In this document: positions 1-6,500 of the stretch, in pieces
Layout: each line of letters starts with the position of its first letter
Numbering within the stretch: the first letter of the stretch is position 1
Assembly: GCA_030592985.1 (NCBI GenBank)
Contig: JAUVIB010000176.1
Span: forward strand, 1-6,820
Source: Calditrichaceae bacterium
GTDB lineage: Bacteria; Calditrichota; Calditrichia; Calditrichales; Calditrichaceae
DNA: 6,820 nucleotides
Direction of reading: 5' to 3'
The notes under the pieces: generated by a model
What the model saw: the letters and a program-made list of their open reading frames with translations, nothing else
Database searches by the model: none
Told to the model about the DNA's origin: nothing
Program-made: the position numbers and the translations under genes

Positions 1-19
1 ATATTTCTTGGTTAACAGG

Positions 20-1165
20 TTACTTTGTAGAAAAGCGATAGATTGTTTTTGTTTTATATGTTTCCCCCGGTTTTAATATTGTAGAGATAAAATCAGGTTG
101 ATTAGGTGAATCCGGAAAATGCTGCGTTTCCAGTACGGCAGCATAACGATGTTTGTAAATTATTTCCTTTTTACCTGAAATACTGCCGTCTAAAAAATTA
201 CCCGAATAAAATTGTAAACCTGGTTCTTCTGTATATATTTCCATCAGACGGCCGCTGGTGGGTTCGTACAGGGAGGCCTGTAATTTCATCGTTCCATCCA
301 CATTATTTAAAACCCAGTTGTGGTCATAGCCTAAACCGAATTTTAACTGCTCGTTTTCATCATTTATTCTGACGCCGATTGCAGTTGGGGAATTAAAATC
401 AAATGGTGTATTTTCCACTGAAGGTAAATTACCGGTCGGAATTGAGGTGCTGTCAATCGGAGTGAAAGTATTGGCATTAATCCACAGCTCATGACTTAGA
501 ATATCCGATTTACAATTTCCGCTTAAATTAAAATAGCCATGATGTGTTAAATTCACCGGCGTCGCTTTATCGGTAGTTGCTTCGTATTCAATCTGTAATT
601 CATTATTATTGGTCAAGGTATAAACCAAGGAGCTGTTCAGATTTCCGGGATAGCCTTCTTCACCATCTTTACTTAAATATATAAGTTTTAATCCAACAGA
701 TTCTTTGTTTTTAACCGATTTCCCATCCCAAACCACTTTATTGAAACCTTTTTTACCGCCATGCAGATGGTTGGGCCCATTATTGGTAGCAAGCGTATAT
801 TCTTTATTATCCAGCATGAACTTGCCTTTGGAAATACGATTGCCGAATCGTCCGACTACACAGCCAAAATAGGAAGCATCCTGTATATAATTCTCAAGTT
901 TATCATAGCCCAAAACGACGTCTTCGGTTTTACCGTTACGGTCAGAGACAGTAAGTGATTGAACAATAGCGCCGTAATTTGTAATGCGAACTTGCATACC
1001 ATTAGTATTTGTTAATGTATAGATGTCAACCTGTTGACCGCTTTCAGTCTGCCCAAATACTTCTTGTGTGATTTCTAATTTACTTTTTGGTTTTCCATCT
1101 TGTCCGCCGCAACTAATTAAAAGCACAATAACAACTGAAATTATGATAGATACTAAAAATTTCAT
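20..1165 (-). CDS. galM: Aldose 1-epimerase (galactose mutarotase), lipoprotein form
   Basis: This 381-residue enzyme interconverts the alpha and beta anomers of aldoses such as galactose and glucose. The family landmarks appear in order: GRFGNRI (105-111, with the substrate-contacting Arg), NHLHGG (132-137, His135), VNLTHHGYFNLSG (204-216, His209 as the likely general acid), GLGYDHNWVL (277-286, Asp281), EPGLQFYSGN (314-323) and LETQHFPDSPNQP (345-357, Glu346 as the likely general base). The roles are assigned by analogy with characterised GalM enzymes. The length is slightly above the usual 340-350 because of the N-terminus: MKFLVSIIIS, a hydrophobic run and LLISC form a lipoprotein signal with Cys19 as the lipidated residue. 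It should therefore be membrane-anchored and face the periplasm or surface, as is common in Bacteroidota-like lineages. The ORF is complete and starts at the ATG behind AAGGAG. It follows the secreted gene after 30 bases, suggesting co-expression. Confidence 0.95.
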   Translation of the reverse strand: MKFLVSIIISVVIVLLISCGGQDGKPKSKLEITQEVFGQTESGQQVDIYTLTNTNGMQVRITNYGAIVQSLTVSDRNGKTEDVVLGYDKLENYIQDASYFGCVVGRFGNRISKGKFMLDNKEYTLATNNGPNHLHGGKKGFNKVVWDGKSVKNKESVGLKLIYLSKDGEEGYPGNLNSSLVYTLTNNNELQIEYEATTDKATPVNLTHHGYFNLSGNCKSDILSHELWINANTFTPIDSTSIPTGNLPSVENTPFDFNSPTAIGVRINDENEQLKFGLGYDHNWVLNNVDGTMKLQASLYEPTSGRLMEIYTEEPGLQFYSGNFLDGSISGKKEIIYKHRYAAVLETQHFPDSPNQPDFISTILKPGETYKTKTIYRFSTK

Positions 1166-1171
1166 GAGGCA

Positions 1172-1177
1172 CTCCTT
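1172..1177 (-). promoter_or_regulatory. Ribosome binding site of the aldose 1-epimerase gene
   Basis: AAGGAG on the minus strand is followed by six bases (TGCCTC) and the ATG at 1165. It is a strong Shine-Dalgarno match. It lies in the 30-base gap after the TAG at 1196-1198 that ends the restored reading frame of the second gene, consistent with translation from a shared transcript. Confidence 0.8.
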
Positions 1178-1195
1178 CTTTTGAATAAATATGTA

Positions 1196-1348
1196 CTATT
1201 TGATTATTAAAAACTTCTTCGTCTCAATATAATATTTTGTACTTAATTTATAAAAATACAGACCCGTTGCCAGATTTTTTCCATTAAATTGAACAATATG
1301 ATGACCGGCATTTATTTTCTTATCAATTATTGTTTTTACCTCCCTGCC
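1196..1348 (-). pseudogene. Frameshifted C-terminal tail (50 aa) of the second gene's T9SS sorting domain
   Basis: Reading on the minus strand from GGC at 1348 gives 50 uninterrupted residues to TAG at 1198-1196. It starts GREVKTIIDKKINAGHH, passes FNGKNLATGLYFYKL and ends KKFLIIK. This is exactly the missing second half of a T9SS type A domain: VYDIL in the upstream frame should join GREVKT, the canonical VYDILGREVKTL pattern. The join needs removal of two bases (TA at 1349-1350; TTATAGGC instead of TTAGGC). Restored, the protein would be 694 residues. The tail has no plausible start codon or ribosome site of its own. It may be a genuine recent mutation or a sequencing or assembly error. Confidence 0.88.
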
Positions 1349-3282
1349 TATAATATGTCATAAACTTTTAATGTCACATACTGTGTTTTAGGAATAGTAA
1401 AACCTATTTTTGTTTCCGGATTGAAGGGATTTGGATAATTTTGTTCCAATGAATAGGCTCCAGGAATAATCTTGGTCTTATTTTCTACGTCAATGCCGGT
1501 AAGGTCCTTCGCTCTTTCCACAGCGCCTTCATAATCCACGGCATAATGCCACCAGTTATTTAATACTCCCTTATGGATTCCGGTATATTTCGGTATATGA
1601 TTAAACCACCAGCGCATATAGCCAAGTTGATAATTTGTTCCAACATCCTGCGACCATTCTATACGATTTACTTCTCGTACCTGGTCTAATAATAACGGAT
1701 AGCGCTTCCAGTTATCGGCATAGGTCGTTACATATTTTGTGTTACCGTAATCATAATCATTCTGGCCATTTGGCGGGAAATGGATATTACCAATATGCGC
1801 GCCGCCGGGTACCTCTTTATCAAAACGGGTAAATAGTTCCCAGCTATTGGGATTTTCATTATTACAATCCCATCTGCCGTAGACATATTTGATTGCGCTT
1901 TCCATTCGATGTCCATAACTATGCAGCGCTTCGGCTACTCCGCGTTCATAATTCCAGCCCATTACGGACAGCAGTTTTTCCAATCCGTCGTGATTCAGGG
2001 GTGGTGAATTCCACCAGAAAGCGCCGGGACCCATCAATTGTGATTCATACATTCCGGCAAAAGGATGGGCGTAAACCCAGACTTCATCAATTTCACCATC
2101 ATTACGTTTGCTGTCTAAATCATAGTAATCGACCATATAATTATAATCAAATTGAACGGTACGTAGATTTTCGGCATAATATTGCAAGGTTCCAGGAGTG
2201 TCACGCCCAAAAAGTTTTCCTGACGTAGTATAAAAATAGATCAGAGTATCGATGGTCATCAATGAGTCACCCAAACGGGTAAAAATCCCTTCGTCATTAT
2301 GCGTTTCTACAATCTGATAATTGATAACCCCATCACTGATCGTGTGAAATTCTTCAATAATTTGATTCACATAATTATAAGGATTTTCCCATCCCCAAAC
2401 CTGATGAATACGCTTATTAGCAATTGAATCAACTATCGGGTTCTGAATGATTAGAGCCACCTTTAAATTCATTATTTCGGCCTTGGCGGCACTAAAATCT
2501 GAAACCACATCTACAGATGTACTACCACTCAAGCCAGTGGATTCGGTATTAATTAGAGCTGTGCCAAGAATATGCGCCGTCATTTTACCTTGTTCATCGA
2601 TGGTCACAACATCTTCTGTGTCAGATGACCAGATTACATATTCTTCAAGATCATACGGATATATGTTTCCATTCGCATCTACCATCTTTACATCGGCATT
2701 AAGCGAAGTATTGGGTACCATTTTGATTGGATCAGGAAATATTGCCAAGCCAGTTATTATAATTTTCAAGGAAAGTTCCCATTCACCCACAATAATTCCA
2801 GATTTAGCAGGATTAATTACTGAAAGCCTAAGCCACGACGTCTCGATTGGATCAAATTCCGTTGAGTCCCAATTAAAAACAGCATAATCCCTATCGTTTA
2901 CTAACAAGCGGTATGATCCGATTTGATTATCAAGATCATCTTCAGAGTCGGCTGATTCCAAATCGTATGTTCCATTATTCCACATGTAAAGTTTACTTTT
3001 ATCGATTTCAACGGGTTCATCAAAATGTAGCTTTAAAGTCAGCGTTCCGATATTTTGGACAGCCATCGATGTAAAGGGATTCCCGTCAACTATTTTTTTA
3101 ATTTCATCGGCAGCCATGGCCGTATCCAGCTCAACGTGAATCGTACCATCATTAATTCCGTTTAAAATATCTATCGTATGTACTCTTGTGATCTGGGAGA
3201 ATAATGATGCACTCATTATTAAAAACAAAATTATGAATATTGATAAACGTAAAGTATCTTTTTTTATATTATAAATTTTCAT
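1348..3282 (-). CDS. Uncharacterised secreted protein with Ig-like domain; T9SS sorting domain broken by frameshift
   Basis: The protein is 644 residues as read; its function is not known to me. Residues 1-30 form a signal peptide (basic N-terminus, hydrophobic IFIILFLIMSA, then ASLFSQ before the cleavage site). Residues about 31-175 look like a discoidin-type beta-sandwich (VDGNPFTSMAV, LKLHFDEPVEI). Residues about 179-260 resemble a Big_2 Ig domain (GLAIFPDPIKMVPNTSL, VIWSSDTEDVVTID). The core, about 269-584, carries striking motifs: DEVWVYAHPFAGMYES (399-414), GPGAFWWNSPP (418-428), NYERGVAEALHSYGHRMES (444-462) and GGAHIGNIHFPPN (493-505). I recall similar motifs in uncharacterised secreted bacterial proteins. 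The His/Glu clusters hint at a metal site, but no standard HExxH is present. A sorting domain starts with NYPNPFNPETK and stops at VYDIL, where an extra TA at 1349-1350 shifts the frame. The start at 3282 is chosen for its ribosome site and signal peptide; a longer frame begins at 3390 inside the upstream gene. Confidence 0.85.
   Translation of the reverse strand: MKIYNIKKDTLRLSIFIILFLIMSASLFSQITRVHTIDILNGINDGTIHVELDTAMAADEIKKIVDGNPFTSMAVQNIGTLTLKLHFDEPVEIDKSKLYMWNNGTYDLESADSEDDLDNQIGSYRLLVNDRDYAVFNWDSTEFDPIETSWLRLSVINPAKSGIIVGEWELSLKIIITGLAIFPDPIKMVPNTSLNADVKMVDANGNIYPYDLEEYVIWSSDTEDVVTIDEQGKMTAHILGTALINTESTGLSGSTSVDVVSDFSAAKAEIMNLKVALIIQNPIVDSIANKRIHQVWGWENPYNYVNQIIEEFHTISDGVINYQIVETHNDEGIFTRLGDSLMTIDTLIYFYTTSGKLFGRDTPGTLQYYAENLRTVQFDYNYMVDYYDLDSKRNDGEIDEVWVYAHPFAGMYESQLMGPGAFWWNSPPLNHDGLEKLLSVMGWNYERGVAEALHSYGHRMESAIKYVYGRWDCNNENPNSWELFTRFDKEVPGGAHIGNIHFPPNGQNDYDYGNTKYVTTYADNWKRYPLLLDQVREVNRIEWSQDVGTNYQLGYMRWWFNHIPKYTGIHKGVLNNWWHYAVDYEGAVERAKDLTGIDVENKTKIIPGAYSLEQNYPNPFNPETKIGFTIPKTQYVTLKVYDIL
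1531..2478 (-). other. Conserved uncharacterised core domain of the second gene
   Basis: Residues about 269-584 form a unit distinct from the Ig-like and sorting regions. It begins with a hydrophobic strand (VALIIQNPIVDS) and has a second one (DTLIYFYTTSG). It then has a dense run of motifs rich in Trp, Gly, His and Glu: H406 and E413 in AHPFAGMYES; N444-G448 in NYERG; E451, H454, H458 and E461 in EALHSYGHRME; H496 and H501 in AHIGNIHFPPN. It ends in a Trp-rich stretch (YMRWWFNHIP, NNWWHYAVDYEG). The invariant-looking polar residues suggest an active or metal-binding site; enzymatic function is inference only. Confidence 0.6.
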
Positions 3283-3291
3283 TTTTTTGAT

Positions 3292-3297
3292 TTCCTT
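3292..3297 (-). promoter_or_regulatory. Ribosome binding site deciding the start of the second gene
   Basis: On the minus strand the sequence reads TAAAAAGGAAATCAAAAAA and then ATG at 3282. AAGGAA lies 9 bases before that ATG and directly behind the stop of the CotH gene. It supports 3282 as the start, with a signal peptide immediately following, over the in-frame ATG 108 bases upstream inside the CotH gene. Confidence 0.7.
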
Positions 3298-3298
3298 T

Positions 3299-3559
3299 TT
3301 AGCGCGCAAGAAGCATCTTATGTGTTTGCTGAAATTTTCCCGCCCGAAGCCTGTAAAAATATATTCCGCTTGCCAAACCACCGGCGTCAAATTGTACTGA
3401 ATAAGTACCCGCCGCCTGGCGTTTATTCATCAGCGTGCACACCTTTTGCCCTAATGTGTTATAAACTGTTAATTCCACATCGCTGGCCGCTGAAAGCTGA
3501 TAGTTGATAGATGTACTTGGATTAAACGGATTGGGATAGTTTTGCTGTAAAGAAAAAAC
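3299..3559 (-). other. Intact T9SS type A C-terminal sorting domain of the CotH protein
   Basis: The last 86 residues start with FSLQQNYPNPFNPSTSINYQ, continue through VELTVYNTLGQKVCTL and AAGTYSVQFDAGGLASGIYF, and finish at KMLLAR followed by TAA. This is the complete family pattern: proline-rich opener, VYN.LGQ.V strand, G.YFYRL strand and a basic end. In T9SS bacteria this domain directs passage through the outer membrane and attachment to the cell surface. It is the reference against which the broken copy in the next gene can be judged. Confidence 0.92.
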
Positions 3560-6500
3560 ATTCGGGATATTTTTTGGGTTTTTATCAATCGCTGTAAACA
3601 CTGAATTATCCGAACCTGGCGTGCCACCGATCACTGATGAGGCAGCCCAGCTTTGAGCGAGACTGTTATCCGACTGCGGATTTTTCAATTCCAATGTAGG
3701 ACCGTTGCCGTTGGGTTCCGTCGGCCAGGGCGCTTGTTCATTATAAGTAAGCGAATCGATAAGAACTCCATCACTATCATACAAACAGATTAATTCGCCG
3801 TTACTACTTAAGCCAAAATCAAAATCACCCAGGCAATTTTCAACTGCCGGAAAAAACTGTTTAAATGTATTTTTATCCCGGCATATTACTAAGTAATTCC
3901 CTCCATCAAGTATGGTATTAGATGGAAAGATAAAAGGACTATGGCCGTCGTTATCATCAATAAAATACCAATTGGAAATATCAACCGCAGTGCTGCCGCT
4001 ATTATACAGTTCAACCCAATCTTTTGTATCAAGGTCAGCGCTGGATTTATAATTAATTTCATTGATAACCACTTTGCCTGCCGCTGTACTGTCGAACTCA
4101 AATACCGCTGTTACTGTCTGGTTATCAACAATGTTAAATGTTATTGTATGTGAATCAGGGAAACTTACCCCTTCCCATCGAACGAAACAAAAACCTGTTT
4201 TTGGTAAAGCAGTCAGTTGAATCGGTATCTGAACGAAATAATTACCATTCCAGGGATAATCATTAATAATCTGGGTATTAATTTTAATCGAACCACAATT
4301 TTCCGGAGACACATTTAGATTGATCGTTCCCATTCCTCCGTCAATCAAATCAAATTCTCCCATAATATGCTGACGTACATAATCGCTGCGCTTTAAAGTA
4401 TAATTCATCACTACCTGAATCGAGTTGTTCCATTCTTCCATTGAATCGATGGATTTACCCAGCCACCAAGGACCTTCGAAAGTATATTGCCAGCGTTTGA
4501 TATGGCGAGGCATCTCATCCTTTATTCCTGTTTTCATTTCTTCAATAAGCGCTGTAACTTTTTCAGGATTAAATGTGATATTCAGATGGTCGGCATTGTG
4601 GTTAATAAATTCATTGCGGTAAGATTCATTTTCCAACAGTTTAAAAAACAACAATGTGGTTCCATTTTGCTGATTACGCATTTCATCAAACATATTCGAA
4701 CCTTCCCACAGATGCCCACCGTGAAAACCGTAATCATTATCAAAAAGTAACCATTTAAATTTTCCGTCCACGGTTCTCGGACGCCAGCATTTAATGTTAT
4801 TCCAGGGCCAGTCCGGATTGCCGTAAAACATCACTGTAATGCAATAATCCATAAAATTATGAACATCCATCAGGGTCTGAACATAAGAATAATTGGTGGA
4901 ATCGCTTAAGTCATTATTCTCTATAAAATCAAGCAAAATGCGATACTGCACGTCATCTCCGTGGATGATCATTGTATCTCTTTCCACAAAATCAATATTA
5001 TCGGGATCAACGCCGCGGTTAGAGGCCAGATAGTGCTCATTCATTTTCTCGCGCATATTATGTATACCCCAGCATTGCCCATTCAGATAGACAAGCGCCG
5101 GCCGGTATTCCATATAATCAAGATCTGTATTAATAACTAATTTAGACATTAGAGCATCGCGGAAGAAAGTTCTGCCCCAGTCCTGTCCGGAATTACGCAA
5201 TATAATGGCTTTATACTGCTGAATATTTTTATCAGGAAAAATTGGATAATTGATACGATCCTGGCCATAACGGCCGCGGGCAAACAAAGCCAAAGACTTT
5301 TGTGGATAGAGACGGCTCCACGAACCGAATATCTTAACCCCGGCGTCAAGGGCAAATCCCTGTGTGCCATCCTTCTCAAAGAATTCCATATGAACAGGAC
5401 GTTCCCAGTCTTCCCAGAAATTGGAACCCCAGTAAGGATAATTCACCGTATCCGCATCGTCGCCATAGACATAAATACCGGTTTCATTATCGAAAAAATT
5501 AGCCGGATCAGTGGACAGAGCCACAACCGGTAATTCAAAACTTTGATTAATAAAATAGGTATGGGTAATAATCTTTCCAGGAAGCATTCCCTCAGTAAAA
5601 ACTCGTGAGCGCACAACCATGATACTGTCGATCGGAATTGGATTTGAATACACATTAGAAGTATCCGCAGGCTCGCTTCCATCCAGGGTATAATAAATGC
5701 TGATGTTTTCGCCTTCCGCTGTCAGCGATAGTTGGAACAGGCTGTTATAAAAACCGCCATCATAAGAAAATTGAACATCCGGGGCAAATGTCTGGTAGCC
5801 GTTTGTAATATTTGCGGCGCCCGGAGTCGGGCCATCAAAATAGTACCATTGATTTCCGCCGTCCGGCTGTCTGCCAAAAGAGATATCCGCCGGGATGGCC
5901 CCAAATTCAACCGAGTCGATAGTCTGCCCCTGCGGATCAGTTAAAACGAGTTCTTCCCCGGATGAACTGATCTTAAAGGTTGCGTGCAACTCCTGCTGTT
6001 TTGGGAAATTTAGAATAGGCGAAGAGCCGCGTATATCCTGCGGAATATAATTCATCTCCAATGTTAAAAACGGTATCAAACTCAGATCGGTTGAATATAG
6101 TTGATCATTATGCACCTGAACGGCTAAAACATTATTACCGTTTTGCAAAATGGATTGGATATTTTCAATCTCAAATTCTTCCGGGGAGCCGCCGCTGTAC
6201 ATTTGCGCGTCGTGATCCGAATCGGCAAATTGATCATAAGACGGCGGCGTACCCACAAAGCCAATATTAGCGCGGGCAATTTCAACATTATTAAGATAAG
6301 CCACAAATGCATCATCATAATCGATATGCAGGAAGCAGTTAGATATTTCATTCGGTTTTTCCACATAAAATTCATTACGGATAAAAACCGAAACAGGGCC
6401 GGGCTGGAAAGGATCTTCCGGGCCCACGTCGGTGGAATCATCTCCGTCGCTATAACCAAAGCCGCTGGGACCTTCCGGCCAGGAAGAAGCGTTAAAATCA

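Noticed and set aside
1..19. Possible terminator or next gene after galM.
   Set aside because: Only 19 bases remain and they contain just a short GTTAAC palindrome; nothing can be supported.
545..620. Asn-to-His change in the GalM motif VNLTHHGYF as a possible loss of function.
   Set aside because: The catalytic His209 is kept, and His at the preceding position also occurs in bacterial GalM-family proteins as I recall them; the other key residues are intact.
1166..1195. Separate promoter for galM in the gap after the second gene.
   Set aside because: The 30-base gap is AT-rich and holds the ribosome site, but I see no convincing -33/-7 (TAnnTTTG) or -35/-10 pair.
1340..1360. Programmed ribosomal frameshifting at the VYDIL/GREVKT junction.
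   Set aside because: There is no X_XXY_YYZ-type slippery heptamer at TTATAGG and no obvious downstream hairpin. A simple TA duplication explains the sequence and restores the family consensus exactly.
2447..2887. Plus-strand open frame of 146 codons antisense to the second gene.
   Set aside because: It is antisense to the Ig-like and N-terminal region of a well-supported gene, and the product resembles no family. No promoter or ribosome site was seen.
3283..3390. In-frame N-terminal extension of the second gene beginning at ATG 3390.
   Set aside because: It overlaps the end of the CotH sorting domain, lacks a clear ribosome site and would bury the signal peptide. The ATG at 3282 has AAGGAA 9 bases upstream and starts a normal signal peptide.
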